Program-made: the position numbers and the translations under genes
NCBI RefSeq assembly: GCF_014202975.1
Contig: NZ_JACHHZ010000003.1
Span: forward strand, 558,001-622,000
Source of the DNA: Povalibacter uvarum
Lineage (GTDB): Bacteria; Pseudomonadota; Gammaproteobacteria; Steroidobacterales; Steroidobacteraceae
Length of the DNA stretch: 64,000 nucleotides
Reading direction: 5' to 3'
Shown: positions 50,448-59,077 of the stretch, piece after piece
How the letters are laid out: every line of letters starts with the position of its first letter
Numbering within the stretch: the stretch's first letter is position 1
The notes under the pieces: model-generated
What the model saw: the letters and a program-made list of their open reading frames with translations, nothing else
Database searches by the model: none
Told to the model about the DNA's origin: nothing

Positions 50448-51260
50448 ATGGCCATGACATACTGCAACCGTTTCGCGAGCCTTGCTGCGGCCTTGTGGCT
50501 TGTCTTTCTGTCTCACTGCGCACTTGCCCAGGATCACGACGCAGATGTGCTCGCGAAGCAGTTGTCCAACCCTGTTGCAGCACTCATCAGCGTTCCGCTG
50601 CAATTGAACTACGACACCGGCTACGCGAATGACGGTGAGAAATGGCTGCTCAATGTGCAGCCGGTGGTTCCGATCAGCCTCAACGAAAAATGGAATATGA
50701 TCTCGCGGACCATCCTGCCGCTCGCCGATCAACACGATGTGGTGAACAGCGGCAGCCAATCCGGCATCGGCGACATCACGCAGAGCCTGTTTTTCTCGCC
50801 CAAGCAGCCCACTGCAAGCGGATGGATCATCGGTGTCGGGCCGGCGTTCCTGTTGCCGACTGCGACTGACGATCTGCTCGGGACGGAGAAGTGGGGCCTC
50901 GGACCGACGGCCGTCGTACTCAAGCAGACTGCGGCCGGTTGGACTTACGGCGCGCTGGTCAATCACATCTGGTCGGTGGCAGGTGACGACGATCGCTCTG
51001 ATATCAGCTCGACGTTCCTGCAGCCATTCCTGAGCAAAGGATTGGGGCAGGGCAGGACCGCAACGATCAATCTCGAGTCCACCTACGACTGGGAACATGA
51101 GCAGTGGACGGTGCCGGTGAACTTCATGTACTCGAAGGTCCTGAAGGTCGGCAATCAGCTCGTCAGCGTCGCTGGAGGCGCGCGTTACTACGTTGAGTCA
51201 CCCGACGGCGGACCCGACTGGGGCGTGCGGGTTGTGTTCACACTCCTTTACCCGCGGTGA
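50448..51260 (+). CDS. outer-membrane beta-barrel protein, phenol-MetA/neuromedin-U-like
   Basis: A 270-residue exported protein with signal peptide (RFASLAAALWLVFLSHCALAQ). The mature part has the regular strand pattern of the group often annotated as transporter, neuromedin U or MetA-pathway-of-phenol protein: SVPLQLNYDTGY, LLNVQPVVPISLNEKWNMIS, FLLPTATDDLLGTEKWGLGP, and it ends VRVVFTLLYPR. These are outer-membrane barrels of unknown substrate. The gene is monocistronic. An in-frame ATG at 50454 is also possible. Confidence 0.8.
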   Translation: MAMTYCNRFASLAAALWLVFLSHCALAQDHDADVLAKQLSNPVAALISVPLQLNYDTGYANDGEKWLLNVQPVVPISLNEKWNMISRTILPLADQHDVVNSGSQSGIGDITQSLFFSPKQPTASGWIIGVGPAFLLPTATDDLLGTEKWGLGPTAVVLKQTAAGWTYGALVNHIWSVAGDDDRSDISSTFLQPFLSKGLGQGRTATINLESTYDWEHEQWTVPVNFMYSKVLKVGNQLVSVAGGARYYVESPDGGPDWGVRVVFTLLYPR

Positions 51261-51340
51261 TCTGGCCCGCACAGGGTTCCACAACCGCGCATCCGACGCA
51301 GATCAATTCGTCGGATGCGCAGGCGCTGCTTCGGCCTGGG

Positions 51341-51889
51341 TTAGTGAGTAGCGGCGGGAGAGCTTTTGTTGATCGCCGGCGCCGGTGCAGATGTCGCCAG
51401 CAGGCCCAGTTGTCTCATCATTCCCAGCGAATTGGCGCATGTCCATTCTTCAGCGATTCGCCCATCATCCATTCGGAACAGTGTCGTGCCGGTGATTTCC
51501 ACTGCGCGACCGGTGGCCGGAATGCCGTTGCCGGTGCCGGTGTTGGTCCCGCGCGCCGTCCAATGCACTGCCACCATGTCCCGCTCAGCAACCTGCTTTT
51601 CGACCGTGATGTTCAGATCCGGAAACGCCTCGCGCCAACCTCTGGCTTCCGCCATGCCATCGGCATGGGTGAAGGTTGTCTTGCCGCCGTGGCCAACGAA
51701 GTCCGCGCTGTACGGTACTTCGAATCGACCCTGATTGAGACCTTCCTCGTACACCCTCCGGGTGATCGACTTGTTGGTCTCCAGAGATTCGGCGCGAACG
51801 CGGTCGGACGCATCGGCGCCCAACGAAATTACGCCGGCGAGAATGGCGATTGATGCCGCTGCGGACAGCAGGATATTGAAAGTTTTCAT
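51341..51889 (-). CDS. exported SnoaL-like NTF2-fold protein
   Basis: A 182-residue protein with a signal peptide (LLSAAASIAILAGVISLGADA). The mature part is a SnoaL-like ester-cyclase fold: TRRVYEEGLNQGRF, GWREAFPDLNITVEKQVAERD, VHWTARGTNTG, GTTLFRMDDGRIAEEW and the tail SLGMMRQLGLL. The usual SnoaL acid/His pair is only partly visible. It lies just downstream of the LytTR/LytS genes on the same strand; a decayed relative lies on the other side of that pair. Confidence 0.85.
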   Translation of the reverse strand: MKTFNILLSAAASIAILAGVISLGADASDRVRAESLETNKSITRRVYEEGLNQGRFEVPYSADFVGHGGKTTFTHADGMAEARGWREAFPDLNITVEKQVAERDMVAVHWTARGTNTGTGNGIPATGRAVEITGTTLFRMDDGRIAEEWTCANSLGMMRQLGLLATSAPAPAINKSSPAATH

Positions 51890-52014
51890 GACCAGCTCCT
51901 AAACGCAGAAGTGCGTGCTGCGGATGATGAGCGGTCGTGCGCTCGCTCGCGCCAACTTGGTGTCGAGCGGACGCGGCGGTGGGAGGAGTGGGGGCTGCGC
52001 AGTGACGAGGTCGC

Positions 52015-52776
52015 TCAGCGCAGCAACACGTCGAGCGCCTCCCGATAGCGGCGGCTGCCGTTCACCTGCGCGCCATTCTTGAGGAGAACGACGAAGTCTC
52101 CATTGAACAGTGGCTGCACTTCGCGAATCTGGGCAATGCTGACGATTGCCGCCCGCGATACCCGGATGAAGCGTTGTGGGTCCAGGCGGGATTCGAGACT
52201 GGCCATCGTCTCGCGCAGCAGGTGCTGTTTCGCGCCTGTGTGGATCTCGACGTAGTTTCCCGCGGCGACGATGCGATCGACCTCGCCGATGTCGAGCAAT
52301 CGAACGCGACCCTCGGAACGGATTGCGAGTCGCAAGGGGTAGCGCAGCAGCTCTCCTCGATCGATCGACTTCAATGCCTCGGAAACGCGGCGGACGAAGC
52401 CGTCATCCGGATGGGCCAGGTGGGAACGGGCGCGTTGCAGTGCACGGCGAAAGCGTTCCGGATCGATCGGCTTCAGCACGTAGTCGAGCGCTTGCGCATC
52501 GAACGCGCGCACGGCGTGTTGATCGAATGCAGTCACGAATATGACCGCCGGCATGCGGTTGCCCCCAATGGCTTCGATGACGGCGAACCCATCGAGCTCG
52601 GGCATCTGCACATCGAGAAACACGAGGTCGGGCGAAAGCGCGCTGATCGCCGAGATCGCGGCCTCACCGTCGCCGCACTCTTCGACGACTTCGATGTCCG
52701 GTTCCTGCCCCAGCAGCCGCAATATCCCGCGGCGGGCGACCGGTTCATCGTCAACGATCAGTACGCGGATGGTCAT
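52015..52776 (-). CDS. LytTR-family response regulator
   Basis: A 253-residue regulator. The receiver domain has VDDEPVARRGILRLLG, acceptor Asp in LVFLDVQMPELDG and Lys in LDYVLKPID. The C-terminal LytTR DNA-binding domain (about 150-253) includes VDRIVAAGNYVEIHTGAKQH and FIRVSRAAIVSIAQIREV. Its start overlaps the stop of the kinase gene by four bases (ATGA), so the pair is one unit. Targets are unknown; the exported SnoaL-like gene next to it is a candidate. Confidence 0.93.
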   Translation of the reverse strand: MTIRVLIVDDEPVARRGILRLLGQEPDIEVVEECGDGEAAISAISALSPDLVFLDVQMPELDGFAVIEAIGGNRMPAVIFVTAFDQHAVRAFDAQALDYVLKPIDPERFRRALQRARSHLAHPDDGFVRRVSEALKSIDRGELLRYPLRLAIRSEGRVRLLDIGEVDRIVAAGNYVEIHTGAKQHLLRETMASLESRLDPQRFIRVSRAAIVSIAQIREVQPLFNGDFVVLLKNGAQVNGSRRYREALDVLLR

Positions 52777-53912
52777 GGGCCAGTGATTGTCATGGGTCCA
52801 GTGCGCCAAGGTAACTCGATCTCGGCGATGACGCCGCCGTCCGCGGAATTTCGTACGTCGAAGCGTTGCCTGTCCGCGTATAGCAAGCGCAGTCGCGCCC
52901 TCGTGTTCGCCAGGCCGACGCGTTCGGTCGTCGCCGGCGGCAGACCCCGTCCGTCATCGACAACACACAGCAGGAGAGAGTCGCCTTGCCGGTCCGCTTT
53001 GATTTCCACGTGCCCCGGTCCGGCGCGCGTGGCTAGCCCATGTCGCAGCGCGTTCTCGACCAGTGGTTGGAGGATCAGGTTCGGAACCCGCGCTTCGAGA
53101 ACGTGATCGGGAATGAGGACCCGGTAGCTCAGGCGCCCGCCGAAGCGGGCCTGCTCGATCTCGAGATAGTTCTCGAGAAAGCCGATCTCTTCGCCGAGCG
53201 TCACTTCGTGTGCGTCGGTGCTGTCAAGGGAGCGGCGCAGCAACGCGCTGAGCTGCAGGAGGATCCGATCTGCCGAGTCGACGTTCTCGTGCATCAGCAC
53301 CGAGATCGTATTGAGGGCGTTGAAAAGGAAATGGGGTTGCAGCTGAGTGCGCAATGTCTGCAGGCGGGCATCGGCGAGCTGCGCTTCGAGGCGGAGTTGC
53401 CGACGATCCTTTTCCCGGGCGTTCCGCACGAGTCGCTCCACATGTGCCGCTGCGACGATCAGCCAATAGACCGGGAGGTTCAGCAGAAGCGTCGTGCCAA
53501 GCAGCCTGCTGAAAGTGCCGAGCCAGGTGGGCTCCGCGTGGGTCGCACCGATGACTGGCGCCGCCAGCGCGAAGAGAGCCAGGTTGACCAGGGCGCAGGC
53601 CGCCGAAGCGACGCCGTGCACCGCAAGCGCGCCAAGGAAGCGCGGTCGCTGGAGCGGAAACCGCGCCTCGAGTCTCAGCGCGATCGGTGTGAGCGCAGCC
53701 CAAACCGCGGCCCAGACGAGCCAGATGACACTGGCACGTGCCCACGCCAACGGTTCGCCGCGTACCTGTGCGGCAAACCAGGCCTGCCCCGCGAAGAGCA
53801 TCGCGACCAGCGTCCACGCCGCCAGAATGGCTACGCCCCTGCGGCCGATTCCGGACCCGTTCTCCACCACCGGTCGCGCTCCTTCGTGCTCTTCTCTAGC
53901 GAGCTGTGCCAT
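52773..53912 (-). CDS. LytS-type sensor histidine kinase
   Basis: A 379-residue membrane kinase with four N-terminal hydrophobic helices (about 25-170). A coiled-coil linker follows, then the His_kinase domain with the acceptor His in QLQPHFLFNALNTISVLMHENV, and an HATPase with VPNLILQPLVENALRHGL and VVDDGRGLPPA. It is the partner of the LytTR regulator, whose start overlaps its stop. The signal it senses is unknown. Confidence 0.92.
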   Translation of the reverse strand: MAQLAREEHEGARPVVENGSGIGRRGVAILAAWTLVAMLFAGQAWFAAQVRGEPLAWARASVIWLVWAAVWAALTPIALRLEARFPLQRPRFLGALAVHGVASAACALVNLALFALAAPVIGATHAEPTWLGTFSRLLGTTLLLNLPVYWLIVAAAHVERLVRNAREKDRRQLRLEAQLADARLQTLRTQLQPHFLFNALNTISVLMHENVDSADRILLQLSALLRRSLDSTDAHEVTLGEEIGFLENYLEIEQARFGGRLSYRVLIPDHVLEARVPNLILQPLVENALRHGLATRAGPGHVEIKADRQGDSLLLCVVDDGRGLPPATTERVGLANTRARLRLLYADRQRFDVRNSADGGVIAEIELPWRTGPMTITGP

Positions 53913-53994
53913 CAGCCGGACTACCTCCAGTCGCCGACCCCGTCGCCGGCGTTGGCAGCATACCCAATTGCTTCATCAGCCCGTGCGAGTGGCG
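53896..53994 (-). pseudogene. 3' remnant of a SnoaL-like gene
   Basis: The minus-strand frame ending at the TAG at 53896 reads SHGLMKQLGMLPTPATGS, matching the tail of SnoaL-like proteins (compare SLGMMRQLGLLATSAP of the intact gene at 51341). Upstream of about 53994 the same frame is unrelated Arg/Pro-rich sequence, so the rest of the gene is gone. It overlaps the first codons of the LytS gene. Duplication of the intact neighbour is one explanation. Confidence 0.6.
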
Positions 53995-54250
53995 GAGTAC
54001 TCCGTGACGAGCTCCCGCCGACGCCATCATCCTCTGGTCGCGGGTTCCCGAGGCCCAGGGAGTGACGACTGGAGGCTGCAGCGGGGTGAGTGGAGGCTGC
54101 GGCCGGAGAGGACTCGTCACCGGCGCGCGCGCCAGTGCCGGCCTGCGCGTTCGTCTACCGCCGTGGGTCGAAAAGCCTTGTGCAACGGCGACCCGCCAGC
54201 CGACCATTGAGCGGCTCGCCCCCACACAGCACGAAGACACGGGCCCATAA
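53995..54250. other. intergenic region upstream of gamma-glutamyltransferase
   Basis: No further gene. It contains a short direct repeat (GGAGGCTGC twice, near 54071 and 54093). The rest is GC-rich sequence without recognisable motifs; the promoters of the transferase gene and of the LytS operon must lie here. Confidence 0.5.
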
Positions 54251-56122
54251 ATGCCTTACTCATGCCAGCTTTCCCTTCGTCCCTTGTTGATGCTGCTCGG
54301 CGCTCTGTGCGGCTTTCCCGCCTACGCGCAGTCCCCGATCCAGTCCTGCAACGACACACCGAAACCGGCCTGGTGCAGCGCCGTCATCGGCGACCGTTCT
54401 CAAGGATGGCTCGCACAGTCACGGTCCGAAGTCATGGCGCGCAACGGCATCGTTGCAACGAGTCATCCGCTTGCCGCACAGGCGGGACTCGAGATGCTTC
54501 GCAAGGGTGGGAATGCAATCGATGCCGCAGTCGCCACGGCGGCGGTACTCAGTGTCGTCGAGCCGATGAACGTGGGGCCGGCGGGCGACCTGTTCGCCAT
54601 CATCTACATCGCAAAGGAAAACAAGCTCTATGCGTTGAACGCGAGCGGCATGGCACCGAGCGGCTCGACGGTCGCGCGCATGAATGAGTTGGGCTATCAG
54701 TGGAATCCAAAGAACTGGGGACCGGGGTCAGGCATGCCGACCGGCGGCATTCTGACCGTGACCGTACCGGGTGCCGTCTGGGGATGGGACGAAGTGCAGC
54801 GACGCTTTGGCTCGCTCGCTTTCAAACAGACATTGCAACCAGCGATCGACTACGCAGAACAGGGCTTCCCGATTTCTGAGCGCATCGCGTTCGACTGGAC
54901 GCTGCCGAATGCGCTCGCCCCGACACCGTCCGATCCACGAGCATGCTGCACGCAGCTCGACCCCGACGCCGTGGCCACCTGGTACATCAATGGCAAACAT
55001 CCGACTGCCGGACAGATTCATCGCAATCCGGGTCTGGCGAAAACATTTCGTGTTCTCCAGCAGCAGGGACGCGATGGGTTCTACAAGGGCGAGATCGCCA
55101 GGGCGATCGTCGACAAGTCGACGCGACTCGGCGGTTCCATGACGCCCAGCGATCTGGCGTCCTATCGCGGTGAATGGGTGACGCCTGCGACGGTGAACTA
55201 TCACGGGTTCGATGTCTTCACGTTGCCGCCACCCGCGCAGACGTGGGTGACGGCGGAGATGCTCAACATCCTCGAGGCCTGTGTCCCCAAATGGGCACCC
55301 GGCCAGACACTCGCGACGCTCGGCCCCGCCAATGCGAAATACTGGCACCTGCTGGTCGAGGCAAAAAAGCTCGCGTTCAACGATCTGTATGCGTTCAACG
55401 GCGATCCGGCCTTCACGAAGGTGCCGCTCGACAGGCTCCTGTCGAAACCATACGCCGCGTCGCTGTGCGAACGCGTCGATCCGGATCGTGCGTCGGGCAC
55501 GGCGCCTTCGTCGGACGCGTACAGCGGGGGAGATACGATCGTGCTCTCGACCGCCGACCGGCACGGCAATATGGTCGCGTGGGTCAACAGCCTCTACGAT
55601 TCCTTCGGCTCCGGCATCGTGGTGCCTGGCTACGGGCTCTCACTGCACAATCGCGGCAATCTGTTTACGCTCGATCCGAAGAGCCCGAACCGGATCGAGC
55701 CCCACAAGCGTCCGTACAACACGCTCTCCGCGGCCTTCGTCATGCGCGCCAACAAACCGTTACTGTCGGTGACGCTGATGGGCGGCGACGTTCAGGCACA
55801 AGGCATCGCCCAGGTGCTCGTCGACATGCTCGACCTTGGCGCCAACGTACAGTCCGCTTCCGACATTGCACGCTTCAGACATACGCAGGTTCCGAATGTG
55901 CTCGCGCTCGAATCGCAGCTGTTCGATCTGGTCGGTACGCAGTTGAAGGCGATGGGCCACGAGGTGCGTTCAAGCAGCGGTGCACCGATGGGCGGTTATC
56001 AATCGATCATGTTCACGCCCAGCGATGTCGGCGCATCGATCAGTGATGAACCGCGCCCGGTTGCGGGTTTCTACCGGGCGGGTTCGGATCATCGGAAGGA
56101 CGGGCAGGCGGTGGGGTATTGA
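54251..56122 (+). CDS. ggt: gamma-glutamyltransferase
   Basis: A 623-residue periplasmic Ntn-hydrolase with signal peptide (LLMLLGALCGFPAYAQ). Characteristic segments are ATSHPLAAQAGLEMLRKGGNAIDAAVATA and NVGPAGDLFAIIY. The autoprocessing and nucleophile Thr is Thr429 in SGGDTIVLSTADRHGNMVAW. The usual TTH[YF]S motif reads TIVLS here, so the second Thr and the His are missing, a known trait of the more distant members. It cleaves gamma-glutamyl bonds such as in glutathione. Monocistronic. Confidence 0.92.
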   Translation: MPYSCQLSLRPLLMLLGALCGFPAYAQSPIQSCNDTPKPAWCSAVIGDRSQGWLAQSRSEVMARNGIVATSHPLAAQAGLEMLRKGGNAIDAAVATAAVLSVVEPMNVGPAGDLFAIIYIAKENKLYALNASGMAPSGSTVARMNELGYQWNPKNWGPGSGMPTGGILTVTVPGAVWGWDEVQRRFGSLAFKQTLQPAIDYAEQGFPISERIAFDWTLPNALAPTPSDPRACCTQLDPDAVATWYINGKHPTAGQIHRNPGLAKTFRVLQQQGRDGFYKGEIARAIVDKSTRLGGSMTPSDLASYRGEWVTPATVNYHGFDVFTLPPPAQTWVTAEMLNILEACVPKWAPGQTLATLGPANAKYWHLLVEAKKLAFNDLYAFNGDPAFTKVPLDRLLSKPYAASLCERVDPDRASGTAPSSDAYSGGDTIVLSTADRHGNMVAWVNSLYDSFGSGIVVPGYGLSLHNRGNLFTLDPKSPNRIEPHKRPYNTLSAAFVMRANKPLLSVTLMGGDVQAQGIAQVLVDMLDLGANVQSASDIARFRHTQVPNVLALESQLFDLVGTQLKAMGHEVRSSSGAPMGGYQSIMFTPSDVGASISDEPRPVAGFYRAGSDHRKDGQAVGY

Positions 56123-56241
56123 GTTTCTGGAGGGACCCGCGAGATGGAAAACCTCCCACATTCACCCCGAAGACCTTGCCGAGCGCGCTTTCAGCAAGGT
56201 GATGTACTACTGGGAATTTGGCTGACGCAGGGAGAGGTCGA

Positions 56242-56778
56242 ATGAACTCGCAGCGACGAGCGTCGGGAACCGCCGTGCAACGGACCATTGCCGTCCTTGG
56301 CTCGTCGGTTTTCTTCGTGGTCGCCCCATGTACGCTGGCGGGGCTCGTCCCATGGTGGATCACGGGTTGGCAACTCCAGCCGCCGTTCCTTGGTCTGGAG
56401 CTGACGCGCGGTATCGGCGCGATAACGATTCTCGCAGGCGTGCCTGGGCTCGTTGACGCATTTGCGCGTTTCGCGCTCCAGGGTCTCGGCACCCCCGCGC
56501 CTATTGCGCCGACCCGGAATCTCGTGGTGACCGGTCTCTACCGTTATGTGCGCAATCCGATATACATCGCGGTCGTTGCCATCATCCTGGGTCAAGCGGT
56601 GCTGATGGCCGATTGGCGCCTCATCGTTTACGGCGCGCTGCTCTGGCTCTTCTTCCACGTCTTCGTCGTGGCGTACGAAGAACCCACGCTCGAGCAGACG
56701 TTCGGGAGAGAGTACGAGGCGTTCCGCGCCGCCGTACCGCGCTGGATTCCGCGAATGACCCCATGGCGCTCGGAATGA
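56242..56778 (+). CDS. isoprenylcysteine/phospholipid methyltransferase-type membrane protein
   Basis: A 178-residue protein with four to five hydrophobic helices and the ICMT/PEMT signature near the C-terminus: NLVVTGLYRYVRNPIYIAVVAIILGQ, then YEEPTLEQTFGREYEAFRAAVPRWIP. The RYVRNPxY and EExxLxxxFG elements form the SAM site. Substrates of bacterial members are mostly unknown. The ATG at 56242 follows GGGAGAGG. It is 119 bases after ggt on the same strand. Confidence 0.88.
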   Translation: MNSQRRASGTAVQRTIAVLGSSVFFVVAPCTLAGLVPWWITGWQLQPPFLGLELTRGIGAITILAGVPGLVDAFARFALQGLGTPAPIAPTRNLVVTGLYRYVRNPIYIAVVAIILGQAVLMADWRLIVYGALLWLFFHVFVVAYEEPTLEQTFGREYEAFRAAVPRWIPRMTPWRSE

Positions 56779-56828
56779 TTTAGCGGAGCGTCTGCTCCGG
56801 GCGTGTCCGGAGTCAGAGTGTGCGGCGC

Positions 56829-56924
56829 CTACTCGCGCCTCTGCTTGAGCAGCCACTCGATGACGTCTATCCGAGCGTAAGCCGGGTCCCAGGCGTTGTG
56901 GGCCACGCCAGGCAGTTCGGTGCG
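56829..56924 (-). pseudogene. 3' remnant of an alpha/beta hydrolase gene
   Basis: The minus-strand frame reads ELPGVAHNAWDPAYARIDVI followed by EWLLKQRRE and a TAG. This is the C-terminal end of carboxylesterase/dienelactone-hydrolase-like proteins (typically GVGHNSWDPAY...WLL.Q), with the catalytic His. A TAA lies in frame at 56925-56927, and nothing upstream continues the protein, because the crotonase gene begins at 56989. It is a leftover of a deleted gene. Confidence 0.65.
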
Positions 56925-56988
56925 TTAGTGTTCACGATGCACCCGCGGACCGCTGAATCGCGGCTCTGCCGGCATAAGGAGTGAAGCG

Positions 56989-57804
56989 ATGAGCGATCGT
57001 GTCGCAATCCAGCTCGACAGCGAGGGCGTCGCCGACGTCCGGCTGAATCGAGCCGAAAAGATGAACGCAATCGATAGTGCAATGATCGAGGGCATCCTCG
57101 CTGCCCAGGATCGGCTGCGAGCCGAGCCGCGCCTGCGCGCCGTCGTCTTGCACGGTGACGGCCGTGCATTCTGCGCTGGCCTGGACATCAGTCGATTCAG
57201 CAGCGTGGGGGCTGAGCGAAGCGGTCGCAGCTACACGCTGGCCGGGCGCACTCACGGCATCGCTAACGCGCCCCAGCAAACCGCCTGGGGTTGGCGCGAT
57301 CTCGCAGTGCCCGTGATTGCGGCCGTTCACGGCGTGGCATTTGGCGGTGGACTGCAGATCGCCCTTGGCGCCGACATCCGCTGCGTGACCTCGGACGTGA
57401 AGCTCTCGGTGATGGAGATCAAATGGGGACTCGTGCCGGATATGGCTGGCATTGCGTTACTGCGCGAACTGGTGCGCGGTGACGTTGCACGCGAGCTGAC
57501 CTATTCCGGGCGGATCATCGATGGCAATGAGGCAGTGCGGCTGGGACTCGCAACCTGGGTCGGCGCCGATCCTTTGGCACATGCGCGCAATATGGCTCGC
57601 AATATTGCGCGCCGTAACCCCGACGCCATCAGGGCGGCGAAGCGCCTCCTGAATCGAAGCAGTGACGCTGATGCCGCGACGCTGCTCGCGAGCGAGTCAC
57701 ATGAGCAGGATCGCTTGATGTCCAGTCCGAACCAGGTCGAAGCGGTTCGGGCAGAGACGGAGCAGCGCCTGCCTGCGTTTGGCGATCTCCTGCCCGATCC
57801 CTGA
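56989..57804 (+). CDS. enoyl-CoA hydratase/isomerase (crotonase) family protein
   Basis: A 271-residue crotonase-fold enzyme. The two oxyanion-hole segments are DGRAFCAGLDISRF and HGVAFGGGLQIALGADIR; catalytic acidic positions lie around MEIKWGLVPDMAG. It acts on acyl-CoA in the cytoplasm. The absence of one of the two classical Glu residues (the loop reads FGGGLQIALG) leaves open hydratase versus isomerase. No other beta-oxidation genes are adjacent. Confidence 0.9.
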   Translation: MSDRVAIQLDSEGVADVRLNRAEKMNAIDSAMIEGILAAQDRLRAEPRLRAVVLHGDGRAFCAGLDISRFSSVGAERSGRSYTLAGRTHGIANAPQQTAWGWRDLAVPVIAAVHGVAFGGGLQIALGADIRCVTSDVKLSVMEIKWGLVPDMAGIALLRELVRGDVARELTYSGRIIDGNEAVRLGLATWVGADPLAHARNMARNIARRNPDAIRAAKRLLNRSSDADAATLLASESHEQDRLMSSPNQVEAVRAETEQRLPAFGDLLPDP

Positions 57805-57820
57805 GAAGTCTCAGCTGCAT

Positions 57821-58216
57821 TCAAAAGTCGGACTTGCCGAATCTGGCAACGCCTTGATTCATGCCGGGTGGATCCAGTACCGAAAGGTCCAGAGGCAAGG
57901 GCTCTCCTATCCAAAGGGCCTGCGACGTATGGTCTGCAAGATCATCGTCGGTCAACTGATGGACCAGCGCTCTCAGGCGACTCGCCTTGATTCGTTCGAG
58001 GACTGTCGCCAGGGCCTTCCGGTGGAAGTGAACTTCGTATTGAGGTATCGGATGCGGTCCAACCGGCCGGTCCGTCATCTCCCCTACAAAGAGGATGTCC
58101 ACGAGGTCGCCTGTGCCCTGCCTCGTTCGCAGATCGGAGTGAAGCTGCGCTGCGGCGGAACGATCGGAGGCGTCGTAGTAGATATGAGCGTGAAAGGGAT
58201 CACATGCGTCAGCCAT
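57821..58216 (-). CDS. DOPA 4,5-dioxygenase-family protein
   Basis: A 131-residue protein matching the small DOPA 4,5-dioxygenase family: HAHIYYDASDRSAAAQLHSD at the N-terminus, then GPHPIPQYEVHFH and a late DDLADHTSQALWIGEPLPLDL. The His residues of HAHIYYD and GPHPIPQYEVHF are the likely metal ligands. These proteins open catechol rings. It stands alone and is convergent with the crotonase gene. The ATG at 58216 follows GCGGGAGC. Confidence 0.88.
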   Translation of the reverse strand: MADACDPFHAHIYYDASDRSAAAQLHSDLRTRQGTGDLVDILFVGEMTDRPVGPHPIPQYEVHFHRKALATVLERIKASRLRALVHQLTDDDLADHTSQALWIGEPLPLDLSVLDPPGMNQGVARFGKSDF

Positions 58217-58439
58217 ATGGATGCTCCCGCAAAGATCAATGCGCCTGGCTCACCACCGTGACACGCGTCTGAACGCTACAGGTGCGGCGCCCATCCGCTT
58301 GATCTACTCGTATCCGTCGATTGTGGCGCATACGGATCGAGATGTCCTCTCCTGGACGAAAGCAGACGCCCACGAGCCCAAGCCAGACCTTGCGACGAGG
58401 GGCAGCCGCTCATCGCAAGCTCTGACGTCACGTGCAGGA

Positions 58440-58883
58440 CTAGCCCTTCGGTTTCCAACCCTCTTGCGGAATGGTGTTGACCATCCAGGGCACGCCGAAC
58501 TTGTCGACCAGGCCACCGAAGCCCGGGGACCAGAATGTCTCTCCGAAAGGCATGTTGGCCGTACCGCCCGCGGACAGCTGATCGAACCAGCGGCGTGCCT
58601 CCTCGATCGATGTGCTGTGAAGCGTGACATCGAAGCCGTTCTTCGGCTTGTCGATGTTCGGGGCCCAGCCGACATCCATGTCCGCGCCCATGATTGCCTG
58701 GTCACCGACATCGAGCCAGCAATGCATCAGCCACGTCTTGTACTTCGGATCGCTGATCGGCATGCCGGGAGGTGCGTCGCCATAGGGAATGGCGGCGGTG
58801 ATTTTTCCCCCGAGCACTTTCGCATAGAACGCGAAAGCCTCGGCGCATTGGCCCCGAAAGCTCAAGCTGGTGACGATTTTCAT
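58440..58883 (-). CDS. VOC/PhnB-like glyoxalase-fold protein
   Basis: A 147-residue protein of the PhnB/3-demethylubiquinone-methyltransferase-like VOC family: SFRGQCAEAFAFYAKVLGGKI, MHCWLDVGDQAIMGADM, TLHSTSIEEARRWFDQLSAGG, FWSPGFGGLVDKFGVPWMVN. The metal-binding residues of classical glyoxalase I are not all present, which is normal for this subgroup. Divergent from the TIP30-like SDR gene. Confidence 0.9.
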   Translation of the reverse strand: MKIVTSLSFRGQCAEAFAFYAKVLGGKITAAIPYGDAPPGMPISDPKYKTWLMHCWLDVGDQAIMGADMDVGWAPNIDKPKNGFDVTLHSTSIEEARRWFDQLSAGGTANMPFGETFWSPGFGGLVDKFGVPWMVNTIPQEGWKPKG

Positions 58884-59077
58884 GGTTGAAGTTCCTGTGG
58901 CGCTTGTAGGATCGTGACTGCAAACCCGTTCGCGTCAAATGCAGTCTGGGTACTGCAAGGACGAACCAGTGGCTTGGGAACCGACATCGGGTGCCGGGAA
59001 TGAGCAATCTCGCGATCGATCGTACCCGCAATCTCATAGAATCATCCCACCCGTAATCTGAACCGCCTAAGGCAGTC

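Noticed and set aside
56150-56225. Possible protein tail between ggt and the methyltransferase
   Set aside because: The frame ends HPEDLAERAFSKVMYYWEFG and looks protein-like, but no family could be named and there is no start codon with a ribosome site.
57779-58261. 160-codon plus-strand open frame
   Set aside because: It competes with the minus-strand DOPA-dioxygenase-like gene, which has family motifs and a good ribosome site.
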